From the NCBI GenBank assembly GCA_046533095.1, contig JAJQRA010000035.1, forward strand, positions 117,707-181,706: a DNA stretch of 64,000 bases, in the 5' to 3' direction. Shown in pieces: positions 25,593 to 34,811 of this stretch. The stretch's first letter is position 1; every line of letters begins with the position of its first letter. A program made the position numbers and the translations under genes. The DNA comes from ZAX-1 sp046533095. Its GTDB lineage: Bacteria; Bacillota; Clostridia; Lachnospirales; Lachnospiraceae. Under the pieces are notes generated by a model. It was given only the letters and a program-made list of their open reading frames with translations. It did not search any database and had not been told where the DNA came from.

Positions 25593-27203
25593 ATGTACAC
25601 AATAATTGTTGCAGATGATGAAGAAGAAATCCGTCGTTCCTTGATCCGAAAGATTGACTGGGATAGCGTAGGATTTCAGGTAGTGGGCGAGGCGGAAAAT
25701 GGGATAGAGGCATTGGAATTGGTTGAGCAGCTGGAGCCGGATTTACTGTTGACTGATATCAGGATGCCATTTGTTTCGGGGATTGATCTGGCGCGGCAGG
25801 TAAGGGAGATCCGTCCTACCATGCAGATTGCATTTTTGAGCGGATATGAAGAATTTTCCTATGCACAGCAGGCAATTCAGTACAATATTGTCAGTTATAT
25901 GCTAAAGCCCATTTCCGCGGTGCAGCTAACTGAGGAATTGAAAAAAATAAAAGAAAAGATTGATCAGAAATTTAAAGAATGTTCATCAAAATCTGTAAGC
26001 CAGAAAAAAATAGAAAAATCGGAATTCTTGATGCCGCTCTTATTAGATAGAGTTCAGGATAGGGAAGAAGGAACCGAACATCAAGAATTAATTCGGGATG
26101 CCATATCATGTGGGATATTATCCGGAAAAGGCGTAGGAGATCTAAGATTTGCAGTGATTGTAACGACCATTACAGATAAAGAAGGGAAAGGGCATACTAC
26201 CAGAGCTAGTGTTAATGCAGTGGATTCTATTTTGAAAAAATATGTGAAGTACAGTAGCGTATACGTACGTGGGAGGATTGTTTCCCTCTTGATGGCGACA
26301 CCCATGGGATTTGAAAAGTATCTGCATGTTTTGGTGGAAGACATTGTACAAAGTGTGAGCCGAATCATGAGATTGAATGCCTCCATAGGAATCAGCAGGG
26401 TCGTGAACGAACTGACTAGTTGTCACGAATGCTACCTAGAAGCACTCAATGCCATCAGCTATTCCGGAAGAGAGGGCGGACAAGTTCACTTTATTACAGA
26501 CGAAGAGAGGGTGGAAGACTTTGACCATGAAGCGATACAAAAAACAGAGGAGAATTTTGAAAATTTGTTTCGGGGCGGAACGATGGAAGAGCTAAGGGCA
26601 TATATGACTGGATTTTTTCAAAAGATTGAACAAAGAGAAGTTTCACAGACGGTTGCCAGTTTTGTGCTACAGCGGCTAGTTACAGTGGTTTTCCAGACGA
26701 TCTATGCCATTGCTGGAAATGAGGCAGTGCAAAAACTGCAGCAGAAATTTCCCCTTCAGCATGCGTCTGCAGCCGGAGGTAAAGGGCAGATGCTACAGTT
26801 TTATATAGATCTTTGTACAGCAGCGAGAGAATTGATCACAGATCAGAGAAAGAACAACAGCAAATTATTATGTAACAAAGCCATAAAAATCATTGGTGAG
26901 CAGTATACAGATCCATCTCTTTCACTGGTTTTTGTAAGTGCTGAGATTGCAGTCAGCCCCAATTATCTAAGTTCCCTTCTTAAAATAGATACAGGAAGCA
27001 CATTCAAAGACTTACTCACGAAAAAAAGGATTGAAATGGCGAAAGAATTGCTGCTGTGTACTTCTATGAAAGTGCGTGAGATTACAGAAAAGTGTGGATA
27101 TAGCGATCAGAATTATTTCAGTTACTGTTTTAAAAAATATGCGGGTGTCTCGCCTAATAGCTACAGGAGAAGCAATGAAGAAAAGAAAACAGACGAAAAG
27201 TAG
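25593..27203 (+). CDS. Response regulator with AraC-type DNA-binding domain (YesN-like)
   Basis: 536-residue cytoplasmic regulator. Receiver domain at residues 1-120 (VADDEEEIR, phospho-Asp in LLTDIRMP near 55), a ~300-residue linker, and a C-terminal AraC/XylS double helix-turn-helix (SPNYLSSLLKIDTGSTF, ITEKCGYSDQNYFSYCFKKYAGVSPNSYR). The ATG at 25593 has AAGGGAG upstream. The partner kinase gene overlaps its 3' end by 29 bases. The paired direct repeat in front of mglB is its probable target. Confidence 0.93.
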   Translation: MYTIIVADDEEEIRRSLIRKIDWDSVGFQVVGEAENGIEALELVEQLEPDLLLTDIRMPFVSGIDLARQVREIRPTMQIAFLSGYEEFSYAQQAIQYNIVSYMLKPISAVQLTEELKKIKEKIDQKFKECSSKSVSQKKIEKSEFLMPLLLDRVQDREEGTEHQELIRDAISCGILSGKGVGDLRFAVIVTTITDKEGKGHTTRASVNAVDSILKKYVKYSSVYVRGRIVSLLMATPMGFEKYLHVLVEDIVQSVSRIMRLNASIGISRVVNELTSCHECYLEALNAISYSGREGGQVHFITDEERVEDFDHEAIQKTEENFENLFRGGTMEELRAYMTGFFQKIEQREVSQTVASFVLQRLVTVVFQTIYAIAGNEAVQKLQQKFPLQHASAAGGKGQMLQFYIDLCTAARELITDQRKNNSKLLCNKAIKIIGEQYTDPSLSLVFVSAEIAVSPNYLSSLLKIDTGSTFKDLLTKKRIEMAKELLLCTSMKVREITEKCGYSDQNYFSYCFKKYAGVSPNSYRRSNEEKKTDEK

Positions 27204-28926
27204 CTTTTTGCTAATTGATAGGATCTCTACATCCGGTCTATTCACGGTCTTAGTGACATCTATTGTTGTTGCGGTATCTTTCATGTCTTTGCTGACTTTT
27301 ATTAAGATTTATCGGGATGCCATGGAGGAAAATGCAATTACCAATAGTGAGCAGGCCGTTGTTCAGGTGAAGAATACGGTGGACAACTATACAGAAGATA
27401 TCAGTCTGGCGTTGGATATGATTCATGAAAATATCAGCAATAATCAAAAAGACAGTGGTGAATTTTTAAAAAGATTTCTGGAAGTAAGAGAAGACGTAGT
27501 AGCAATCAGTATATATGATAAAGCTGGAAGTATGCTGAGCTGTTGGTCGAATGGGCAAAAGTTAAAAGACAAAATTCTTAGAAACCCTTCTTTTGTAGAA
27601 GAACCTTTGCACTATAACGGAGGAAGTGATGGTGGTGCAATGCTGAATATTACCAAACCACATGTGGAATCTCTATTTGTGAATTATTATCCATGGGTGG
27701 TTACGATTTCCCAGTATATTCGTGATTCACAGGGAAAAGAAGTTCAGCTGTCTGTGGATATTCGATTTTATAATATTGCCAGTTATGTGGATGATGTAGG
27801 AATTGGACAGCATGGATACTGTTATATAGTCGATGGAACAGGGAATATCATATACCACCCACAGCAGCAGTTGATCTATTCGGGACTCATGGAAGAAAAT
27901 CATGGCGTAATGAACAATGGTACCTATATAAAATCGGATGCAATCTATACCGTTAATCCCTTGGAAAACTGTGACTGGCATATTGTCGGAGTCTGTTATG
28001 TGGATGAAATGATTACCAGCAAAGTAGACAGGGCAGTCGGAATCCTGAGTATCATATTGCTGATTGTCTCGGTGGGAACCCTCTTTATAGGGAGCATCTT
28101 ATCACAATTATTTTCTAAACCGGTCAGGACTTTGGCGACGGCGATGGGTGAATTTGAAAAAAACATAGGAGACTATATATTCTATCCGGTATCCGGGACA
28201 AGAGAAGTGGACTCTCTTTCGGATTCTTTCGGGAATATGGTGATCCGTATAAAGGAATTGATGGAACAGGTAAGACAAGAGGAAATCAGCCTGAGAAAAA
28301 CGGAATTAAAAGCACTGCAAGCCCAGATAAATCCCCATTTTCTTTATAACACACTGGATGCAATTGCCTGGCTGTGTGAAGAGGAGCGAAGCCATGATGC
28401 GGTAGAAATGGTCAATGCTCTGGCCAGATTATTTCGCATCAGCATCAGTAAAGGGCATGAACTGATACCGATTGAAAGAGAGCTGCAACATGCAGAGAGC
28501 TACCTGCAAATTCAAAACTACCGCTATAAAAATCAATTCCAGTATTCTATTGATGTAGACCCGGAGTGCCTTAAGTACTTATGTAACAAAATCACTTTAC
28601 AACCTATTATAGAAAATGCTATTTATCATGGGATAGAGAGAATGGTTGATGAAGGAATGATTGCAATAGGGATACATCAACGTGGAGATGACATTATATT
28701 TACGGTGGAAGACAATGGTATTGGCATGACATTGGAGGAGTGCAAGGAAGTGCTCAATAGAGAACCTGGGGACAGGGTCGGAATCGGGATCAAGAATGTG
28801 CATGAAAGGATCCGCATTTACTTTGGCAGCGAATATGGTCTGTCAATCACCAGCGAATTAGATGAGGGAACCTGTGTGACAATTTGTATGCCAAAGATTA
28901 CGGAGAATAGCTATGAAGAAAATTAA
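27175..28926 (+). CDS. Sensor histidine kinase, YesM/LytS type
   Basis: 583-residue membrane kinase paired with the preceding regulator. A membrane helix at about residues 20-45, an extracytoplasmic sensor region of about 250 residues (double-Cache like, YCYIVDGTGNIIYHP), a second helix at about 290-312, HAMP, then the His_kinase domain with phospho-His in QAQINPHFLYNTLDA and HATPase (ENAIYHG, VEDNGIGM, GIGIKNVHERI). The ATG at 27175 follows GGAG and sits inside the end of the regulator gene. It overlaps the next gene by 14 bases, so all three are coupled. Confidence 0.92.
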   Translation: MKKRKQTKSSFLLIDRISTSGLFTVLVTSIVVAVSFMSLLTFIKIYRDAMEENAITNSEQAVVQVKNTVDNYTEDISLALDMIHENISNNQKDSGEFLKRFLEVREDVVAISIYDKAGSMLSCWSNGQKLKDKILRNPSFVEEPLHYNGGSDGGAMLNITKPHVESLFVNYYPWVVTISQYIRDSQGKEVQLSVDIRFYNIASYVDDVGIGQHGYCYIVDGTGNIIYHPQQQLIYSGLMEENHGVMNNGTYIKSDAIYTVNPLENCDWHIVGVCYVDEMITSKVDRAVGILSIILLIVSVGTLFIGSILSQLFSKPVRTLATAMGEFEKNIGDYIFYPVSGTREVDSLSDSFGNMVIRIKELMEQVRQEEISLRKTELKALQAQINPHFLYNTLDAIAWLCEEERSHDAVEMVNALARLFRISISKGHELIPIERELQHAESYLQIQNYRYKNQFQYSIDVDPECLKYLCNKITLQPIIENAIYHGIERMVDEGMIAIGIHQRGDDIIFTVEDNGIGMTLEECKEVLNREPGDRVGIGIKNVHERIRIYFGSEYGLSITSELDEGTCVTICMPKITENSYEEN

Positions 28927-29926
28927 TCGACCTATCATCATTTTTAGTTCCATATTATTAATATGTCTGATCTTTCTGCCCCGGGTGATCGGGGGGAAGC
29001 AGCAGTCGGAAAATACAATAAGGGAAAACGGAGGCGTAAAGAAGTATAAAGTGGGGCTGATTACCAAATCCACATCCTCCTCTTTTTTTCAAACAGTCTA
29101 TTCGGGTGCCAGTACAGCCAGTACAGCGTATAATATGGACTTGGTTTTTAAAGGACCGGAGAATGAAGAAGACTATGAGACACAGAATAGGATGATTCGC
29201 GAAATGGTAGAGGACGGAGTGGACGCCATTATTTTTTCGGCCATTGATTATAATGCGAATGCTGAGGCCATTGATGAAGCAGCGGGTAAGAATGTAAAGA
29301 TTGTGGTTATAGACAGTGATGTGAATAGCACAATGGTAAGCTGCCGTATTGGCACAGATAACTACAAGGCAGGCTGCATGGTGGGAGAAGGAGCCTTAAG
29401 AAGTGAGGATGAAAAATTAAATATCGGAATTGTGAACTTTGATGAAAATTCGGAAAACGGGCAGGGAAGAGAGCGGGGATTTCGGGATACGGTGGCCAAA
29501 GACCTAAGAGCGACGATTGTGAAAAAGATCAAAGTACTATCAAGCATAGAATCAGCCAAGACAGGAACGCAAGAGATGCTAAAAGAGAATCCAGAAATAA
29601 ATGTGATCGTAACATTTAATGAATGGACAAGCCTTGGCGTAGGATATGCAATCGACGACATGAAGCTGGGGCCTGATACCACAGTGATTGCTTTTGATAA
29701 CAATGTGGTATCTGTGGGAATGCTGGAAACAGGGGAAGTAGATGGATTGATTGTCCAAAATCCATACGCAATGGGATATATAGGTATGGAAACGGTTTAT
29801 AAACTGCTGAATGGATTTTCTCTGCCAAAGGATTTGATAGATACGGATACGATATTAGTTGATCGTAATAACATGTATGATGAAGAATGTCAGAGGCTTT
29901 TATTTGCTTTTGACCAGAAAAAATAA
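28913..29926 (+). CDS. Membrane-anchored periplasmic-binding-type sugar sensor/binding protein
   Basis: 337 residues. An uncleaved N-terminal membrane anchor at about residues 8-25 (IIIFSSILLICLIFL, with no lipobox Cys) is followed by a LacI/ribose-binding type periplasmic fold (KVGLITKSTSSSFFQ, DAIIFSAIDYNANAEAI, VIDSDVNS, NPYAMGYIGMETV). Coupling to the kinase suggests it presents sugar to the sensor rather than to the transporter, as in similar Firmicute three-gene systems. This is inference; it could also be a second solute-binding subunit. Confidence 0.85.
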   Translation: MKKINRPIIIFSSILLICLIFLPRVIGGKQQSENTIRENGGVKKYKVGLITKSTSSSFFQTVYSGASTASTAYNMDLVFKGPENEEDYETQNRMIREMVEDGVDAIIFSAIDYNANAEAIDEAAGKNVKIVVIDSDVNSTMVSCRIGTDNYKAGCMVGEGALRSEDEKLNIGIVNFDENSENGQGRERGFRDTVAKDLRATIVKKIKVLSSIESAKTGTQEMLKENPEINVIVTFNEWTSLGVGYAIDDMKLGPDTTVIAFDNNVVSVGMLETGEVDGLIVQNPYAMGYIGMETVYKLLNGFSLPKDLIDTDTILVDRNNMYDEECQRLLFAFDQKK

Positions 29927-29954
29927 ATATTAGAAATGAAAAGAGCGTTGATTT

Positions 29955-29990
29955 TCGTATCTAAATCATAAATAATCGTATTGAAATCAT
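29955..29990 (+). promoter_or_regulatory. Direct-repeat operator for the AraC-type regulator
   Basis: TCGTATCTAAATCAT (29955-29969) and TCGTATTGAAATCAT (29976-29990) differ at two positions and are offset by 21 bp, two helical turns. The second copy overlaps the mglB -35 element, the placement expected for an AraC-family activator. Confidence 0.75.
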
Positions 29991-30009
29991 GATATGTACG
30001 TGATATATT
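29981..30009 (+). promoter_or_regulatory. Sigma-A promoter of mglB
   Basis: TTGAAA (29981-29986), 17 bp, TATATT (30004-30009). The leader of about 95 bases before the mglB start shows no further feature. Confidence 0.7.
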
Positions 30010-30108
30010 GTACCAGTAATAAGAAAATCAATGGCTGTTCTGATCGTTGTATGCACTATAAGTACAAGTTAAAGACAGCACAAACTTATGATTTAGGAGG
30101 AAATATTT

Positions 30109-31290
30109 ATGAAGAAGAAATTATTAGCAGGTTTACTTTCCGCAGCTATGGTAGTCGTTATGTTTGCCGGATGCGGAAAAACAGAAACACCAGCAACCAC
30201 AGAGGAACCGGTTGCAGAAGCAGCAGATGATACAGATGTAGTGGAAGAAACAGTAGCAGATGATGCAGCTGATTTATCCGAAACGAATGTAGCAGTATTT
30301 TATTACACCTATGCAGATACTTATATCGCATCTGTACGTACAGCACTGGATACCCAGCTGACAGACCTTGGTATTACATATCAGGATTATGATGGAAATA
30401 GCAACCAGACCACACAGAACGAGCAGATTGACACTGCTATTCAGACTGGAGCAACTCTTCTGATCGTTAACATCGTTACATCTGGCTCTGTAGATTCAGC
30501 AGTTCAGATCGTTGACAAAGCAAAAGCCGCCGATATTCCACTTATTTTCTTTAACCGTGCAGTTGAAACAGATGAAGAAGAAGGAGTTGTTCTTGGAAGC
30601 TATGACAAGTTAGCATTTGTTGGAACAGATGCTCCAGAAGCTGGACATATGCAAGGCAAACTGATTGGTGATTATTTAGTAGAGAACTTTGATACTGCTG
30701 ATTTAAATAGCGATGGCAAGATTTCTTATGCACTGTTCATGGGACAGCTAGGAAATGTAGAAGCTATCTATCGTTCACAGTTTGGTGTTGAAGATGCTGA
30801 TGCAATATTGACAGCAGCTGGCAAACCGGCTCTGGAATACTTTGATCCAAACAATGCTGATAAATATCAGGTTGATCAGGATGGTAACTGGAGTGCAACA
30901 GCAGCAAACAACTACATGACCACCAACCTTTCACAGTTTAATGAAGAAAACCAGAATGCAATCGAAGTTGTTATCTGCAACAATGATGGGATGGCAGAAG
31001 GTGCAATCACTGCATTGAATGACAAAGGCTACAACTTGGGTACGGATGGTTCGGTTACGATTCCTGTATTTGGCGTTGATGCAACTGATGCAGCAAAACA
31101 ACTTATCACAGATGGAAAGATGACAGGAACGATCAAACAGGATGCAGAAGGAATGGCTAACTGTATCGCAGATTTGACAAAGAGCGCAGCTTCAGGAAGT
31201 GAATTATTAGCAAATGCAGCTAGCTACAATATTTCTGAAACAGTTGCTAATAAGATCTATATCCCATATGGTACCTATACGGGAGAATAA
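30109..31290 (+). CDS. mglB: Galactose/methyl-galactoside-type ABC transporter substrate-binding lipoprotein
   Basis: 393-residue lipoprotein. Signal peptide with lipobox FAGC (Cys at about 22), then an acidic Thr/Glu/Asp linker, then a sugar-binding fold (TSGSVDSAVQIVDKAK, IPLIFFNRAV, VVICNNDGMAEGAI, IPVFGVDATDAAKQLI). The EF-hand-like loop DLNSDGKI is consistent with the calcium site of MglB. AGGAGG precedes the ATG. A strong hairpin separates it from mglA. Galactose is the likely ligand family but other hexoses are possible. Confidence 0.88.
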   Translation: MKKKLLAGLLSAAMVVVMFAGCGKTETPATTEEPVAEAADDTDVVEETVADDAADLSETNVAVFYYTYADTYIASVRTALDTQLTDLGITYQDYDGNSNQTTQNEQIDTAIQTGATLLIVNIVTSGSVDSAVQIVDKAKAADIPLIFFNRAVETDEEEGVVLGSYDKLAFVGTDAPEAGHMQGKLIGDYLVENFDTADLNSDGKISYALFMGQLGNVEAIYRSQFGVEDADAILTAAGKPALEYFDPNNADKYQVDQDGNWSATAANNYMTTNLSQFNEENQNAIEVVICNNDGMAEGAITALNDKGYNLGTDGSVTIPVFGVDATDAAKQLITDGKMTGTIKQDAEGMANCIADLTKSAASGSELLANAASYNISETVANKIYIPYGTYTGE

Positions 31291-31310
31291 TTTTAAGTGG
31301 TATGAATATA

Positions 31311-31345
31311 GAAAACGGCCGCCAACGGGTTGGCGGCCGTTTTCT
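31311..31345 (+). terminator. Strong hairpin between mglB and mglA (partial terminator)
   Basis: AAAACGGCCGCCAAC pairs with GTTGGCGGCCGTTTT, ending in TTTT. Such a GC-rich stem after a binding-protein gene commonly lowers downstream transcription and stabilises the upstream mRNA, giving excess binding protein. Confidence 0.85.
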
Positions 31346-31371
31346 AAGCAAATAAGACTGGAGGGCAGGTT

Positions 31372-32871
31372 ATGGAACAAAATGTTTTGCTGCAGATGAG
31401 CAATATCAGCAAAGAATTTCCCGGAGTAAAAGCACTTGATGATGTTTCCCTAGCGTTAAAAAGGGGAACGGTACATGCGCTGATGGGAGAGAATGGTGCG
31501 GGGAAGTCAACATTGATGAAATGCCTGTTTGGAATGTATGCCAAAGATGGTGGGGAAATTTATTTGGAAGGACAAGAGGTGAATTTTAAGAACTCAAAAG
31601 AGGCACTGGAAAACGGTGTGGCAATGGTTCATCAAGAGCTAAATCAGGCATTGAAACGCAATGTAATGGATAATATTTGGTTAGGGCGATATCCTAAGAT
31701 CGGTGGAATAGTAGTCGATGAAAAGAAGATTTATAAGGACACCAAGAACGTGTTTGAAGAACTGGAAATAGATGCTGACCCCAGAAGAATCATGAGTACT
31801 ATGCCGGTATCACAGAGGCAGATGGTAGAGATTGCAAAGGCAGTTTCATTTAATTCGAAAGTAATTGTGTTTGATGAGCCAACCTCCTCATTGACAGAGG
31901 AAGAGGTAGAACATTTATTTAAAATTATAAATATGTTAAGGGATCGCGGTGTTGGAATTATATATATTTCTCATAAGATGTCGGAAATTCTGCGTATTTC
32001 AGATGAGATTACCGTTATGAGAGATGGCACATGGGTGGCGACAAGGCCAGCGTCGGAACTTACGATGGAAGAGATCATCAAACTCATGGTTGGACGAGAA
32101 CTAAACAACCAGTTTCCTCCAAAGACCAATAAACCGGGAGAGGTCGCTTTGGAAGTGGAAGGACTTACAGCACAGTATTCTGCGTTGAGAGATGTGTCTT
32201 TTAAGGTTCGCAAGGGAGAAATCATAGGCATTGCAGGACTTGATGGAAGCGGTCGTACAGAAACACTGGAAAATATTTTTGGAGTTGCCACAAAAAAAAC
32301 AGGTACGATAAAGCTTGATGGAAAAGTAGTGCAAAACCGCAATGCGCAGGAATCCATTAAAAATGGATTTGCTCTTCTGACAGAGGAAAGAAGAGCAACC
32401 GGCATCTTTAGTATATTGAATATCCGTGAAAATACGGTTATTTCAAATTTGAAAAAGCATAAGAAACATGGTTTGTATCTCAGTGAAAAGTCCATGAGAA
32501 AGGATACACAGTGGTCAATTGACGCGATGAGAACTAAGACACCAACGCAGGAGACAAAGCTTCGCGCACTGTCCGGCGGTAATCAGCAGAAAGTAATCCT
32601 TGGAAGGTGGTTGCTGACAGATCCGGAAGTATTGCTGTTGGACGAGCCTACTCGTGGCATTGATGTTGGAGCGAAGTATGAAATTTACCAGTTAATTCTT
32701 GACTTGGCGAACAAGGGAAAAGTGGTTATTATGGTTTCGTCAGAAATGCCCGAATTGTTGGGGATTTGTGACCGAATCATTGTCATGTCGGGCGGGCGTC
32801 TGGCAGGAGAAGTTTCCACAAGTGAGACCAATCAGGAAGAGATCATGACGTATGCAGCAAAATATGTATAA
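31372..32871 (+). CDS. mglA: Sugar ABC transporter ATP-binding protein MglA
   Basis: 499-residue protein with two ATPase domains, as usual for the galactose/ribose CUT2 class. The first Walker A GENGAGKST is near residue 40, with Walker B VIVFDEPTSSLT; the signature MPVSQRQMVEIAKA is degenerate. The second half has the degenerate Walker A GLDGSGRTE and a good LSGGNQQKV signature with LLLDEPTRGIDVG. GGAGGG precedes the ATG. It energises MglC in the membrane. Confidence 0.95.
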   Translation: MEQNVLLQMSNISKEFPGVKALDDVSLALKRGTVHALMGENGAGKSTLMKCLFGMYAKDGGEIYLEGQEVNFKNSKEALENGVAMVHQELNQALKRNVMDNIWLGRYPKIGGIVVDEKKIYKDTKNVFEELEIDADPRRIMSTMPVSQRQMVEIAKAVSFNSKVIVFDEPTSSLTEEEVEHLFKIINMLRDRGVGIIYISHKMSEILRISDEITVMRDGTWVATRPASELTMEEIIKLMVGRELNNQFPPKTNKPGEVALEVEGLTAQYSALRDVSFKVRKGEIIGIAGLDGSGRTETLENIFGVATKKTGTIKLDGKVVQNRNAQESIKNGFALLTEERRATGIFSILNIRENTVISNLKKHKKHGLYLSEKSMRKDTQWSIDAMRTKTPTQETKLRALSGGNQQKVILGRWLLTDPEVLLLDEPTRGIDVGAKYEIYQLILDLANKGKVVIMVSSEMPELLGICDRIIVMSGGRLAGEVSTSETNQEEIMTYAAKYV

Positions 32872-32886
32872 AGGAGGTCAGTCTTA

Positions 32887-33957
32887 ATGAGAATATTTAG
32901 CAATTTTAAAAATGGTTATGCAAATTATCAAGCACTGGAGAGCAAAGATAAAAGAGTGTTTTTGAGAGAGTCACTTATTAATAATGCATTATATTTTTTG
33001 ATCATTATTGCAGTAATCTATACTTATACACAAAATAAAAGATTTTTGAGCGTATCTTCCATTGTAAATATCGTTTCCTTGTCTGCAGCCAACATTCCGA
33101 TTGCCTGCGGTATAGCAGGAACGATTGTATTAACCGGAACAGACCTTTCAGCAGGACGTGTGGTAGGTTTGACCGCCTGTATCTCAGCATCCTTGCTACA
33201 GGCAGTAACCTATACTACTAAAATCTTCCCGAGTCTTCCGGTCGTACCGATTCCATTGGTTATATTGGCAGTTATTATCGTGGGTGGAATCGTAGGATAT
33301 GTGAATGGCTTCTTCGTTGCACATTTTAAACTTCATCCATTTATCGTAACACTTGCAACACAGTTGATCGTATATGGCGTGTTGCTGATGTATATCATGC
33401 TCAATGGCAACAATGGACAGCCGCTGTCCGGATTAGATGATTCCTTTAAGAAATTCGTAACAGGAAGTGTTGTGAAGTTCTTTAGAGTTCCTATTCCAAA
33501 CTATGTTTGGTATGCATGTATTATTATTATTGTAATGTGGTTTATCTGGAACAAGACAGCATTCGGAAAGAATATGTTTGCCGTAGGTTCCAATCCGGAA
33601 GCAGCCAATGTATCTGGCGTTAATGTAGGAAGAACTACAATTTTAGTACACACTTTGGCAGGCTGCATGTATGGTATTACAGGTTTTATTGAATCTGCAC
33701 GTATCGGTTCCAATCAGGCCAATACCGGATTGAACTATGAGTGTGATGCGATCGCTGCCTGTGTAATCGGTGGTGTATCATTTGTTGGTGGTACTGGTAA
33801 GATCAGTGGTGTTGTATTGGGAGTATTCATTCTGCGCATTATCTTCGTAGCATTGAATTTCCTTTCTATCAACCAAAACCTGCAATACATCATCAAAGGC
33901 TTGATTATCCTGGGTGCATGTGCAATTGATATGAGAAAGTATCTGGTTCGTAAATAA
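32887..33957 (+). CDS. mglC: Sugar ABC transporter permease MglC
   Basis: 356-residue membrane protein with eight to ten hydrophobic segments, of the CUT2 permease family. Visible family motifs are GTDLSAGRVVGL, NGFFVAHFKLHPFIVTLAT, FAVGSNPEAANVSGVNV and IGGVSFVGGTGKISGVVLG. AAAGGAGG precedes the ATG. It follows mglA by 15 bases and completes the mglBAC transporter. Confidence 0.95.
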   Translation: MRIFSNFKNGYANYQALESKDKRVFLRESLINNALYFLIIIAVIYTYTQNKRFLSVSSIVNIVSLSAANIPIACGIAGTIVLTGTDLSAGRVVGLTACISASLLQAVTYTTKIFPSLPVVPIPLVILAVIIVGGIVGYVNGFFVAHFKLHPFIVTLATQLIVYGVLLMYIMLNGNNGQPLSGLDDSFKKFVTGSVVKFFRVPIPNYVWYACIIIIVMWFIWNKTAFGKNMFAVGSNPEAANVSGVNVGRTTILVHTLAGCMYGITGFIESARIGSNQANTGLNYECDAIAACVIGGVSFVGGTGKISGVVLGVFILRIIFVALNFLSINQNLQYIIKGLIILGACAIDMRKYLVRK

Positions 33958-33964
33958 TAAAATT

Positions 33965-34048
33965 GTAGCAACTATTCAGAACCAATCCTTAGAAAGCAAG
34001 CTCTCACAGCTTATTTTGAAAATCTCTGCTTGGTTCTGAACAGCTACA
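33965..34048. repeat. Long imperfect inverted repeat downstream of mglC
   Basis: TGTAGC (33965-33970) and TTCAGAACCAA (33975-33985) pair with TTGGTTCTGAA (34030-34040) and GCTACA (34043-34048); an inner AAGCT/AGCTT pair lies in the loop. It could be a small palindromic repeat element or a processing stem. Confidence 0.6.
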
Positions 34049-34071
34049 AAGTGAGTACATAAAAGATAATA

Positions 34072-34114
34072 TGGGATTGGGGCATGACATAAAAGTGATG
34101 TCTCAATCCTATAT
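34072..34114 (+). terminator. Imperfect hairpin before the small membrane protein gene
   Basis: GGGATTGGGGCATGACAT pairs imperfectly with ATGTCTCAATCC, around AAAAGTG. It probably ends mgl transcription, though the T-run is poor. Confidence 0.45.
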
Positions 34115-34143
34115 AACTTGGAGGGAAAAGGAGGAATAAAAAG

Positions 34144-34482
34144 ATGAGTAAGGGTTCAAGAAATAAAGCCAGAATGGCAATTTATGTTATGGGTGGCATT
34201 TATTTATTATATTTGGCTTATAGTATGTTCGGAGGCCTCTCCAGCAGTACTGGAACTGAGAGAATTCTAATGATTGTATTTTTGATTTTCTTCGTTATCG
34301 CAGGAGGCACTATGGTTGTATGGGGAAGTATCACAGGCTATAAGCTGACAAGAGCGGTGGCTAAGCCACTGCCAGTTGGTGACGAAGATGACACCAAAAC
34401 CGAAGATGACGCCAAAACCGAAGATGACGCCAAAGCTGAAGATGATGCCAAAGCTGAAGATGATGCCAAAGACAAAGATTAA
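34144..34482 (+). CDS. Small membrane protein with acidic TEDDAK repeat tail
   Basis: 112 residues, no recognised family. Two membrane segments (about residues 12-30 and 40-62) are followed by a C-terminal tail made of repeated six-residue units of the type TEDDAK/AEDDAK (five to six copies), encoded by an 18-bp tandem repeat. The tail alternates acidic and lysine residues and is expected to be disordered. GGAGGAA precedes the ATG. The repeat length is likely to vary between strains. A terminator follows directly. Confidence 0.75.
   Translation: MSKGSRNKARMAIYVMGGIYLLYLAYSMFGGLSSSTGTERILMIVFLIFFVIAGGTMVVWGSITGYKLTRAVAKPLPVGDEDDTKTEDDAKTEDDAKAEDDAKAEDDAKDKD
34383..34475 (+). repeat. 18-bp coding tandem repeat
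   Basis: Units of the form RCYGAAGATGAYGCCAAA repeat about five times at the 3' end of the small membrane protein gene, in frame. Confidence 0.85.
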
Positions 34483-34496
34483 TCTAGTTTAAAACT

Positions 34497-34527
34497 CCTG
34501 TCAAATAGATGATGACAGGTTTTTTTA
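34497..34527 (+). terminator. Rho-independent terminator after the small membrane protein
   Basis: CCTGTCA (34497-34503) pairs with TGACAGG (34513-34519), followed by seven T. Confidence 0.85.
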
Positions 34528-34554
34528 CTAAGGATGGAATGACTGCATGCAACT

Positions 34555-34729
34555 ATCTGGACGAATGAAAAATTAAAAAAGATGATTTTAGCGGATTCTT
34601 TCACCGAGGTTCCAGGATCATGATAACAAATATCTCGTATTGCTTACACGGGTCAGAATGGCAAAATTGAAGGCAAAAGGATTGAAATTTGTCGGACCAA
34701 ATGTTATAGTTGTTAATGTGGAAGCTTGA
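34555..34729 (+). pseudogene. Decayed gene fragment, family not identified
   Basis: Two coding-like pieces in different frames: 34555-34623 reads IWTNEKLKKMILADSF and ends at TGA; 34625-34729 reads NKYLVLLTRVRMAKLKAKG, then LKFVGPNVIVVNVEA and stop. The +1 shift and lack of a start indicate a relic. A further open stretch to 34793 reads like a low-complexity lipoprotein linker (AGGNDSTASDNNTADIKI). I cannot name the parent protein. Confidence 0.4.
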
Positions 34730-34811
34730 ACCAAAAAGCAGGAGGAAACGACTCTACGGCTTCGGACAACAATACAGCCGATATCAAAATTTAAAGTAGG
34801 AGGAATGAAGA

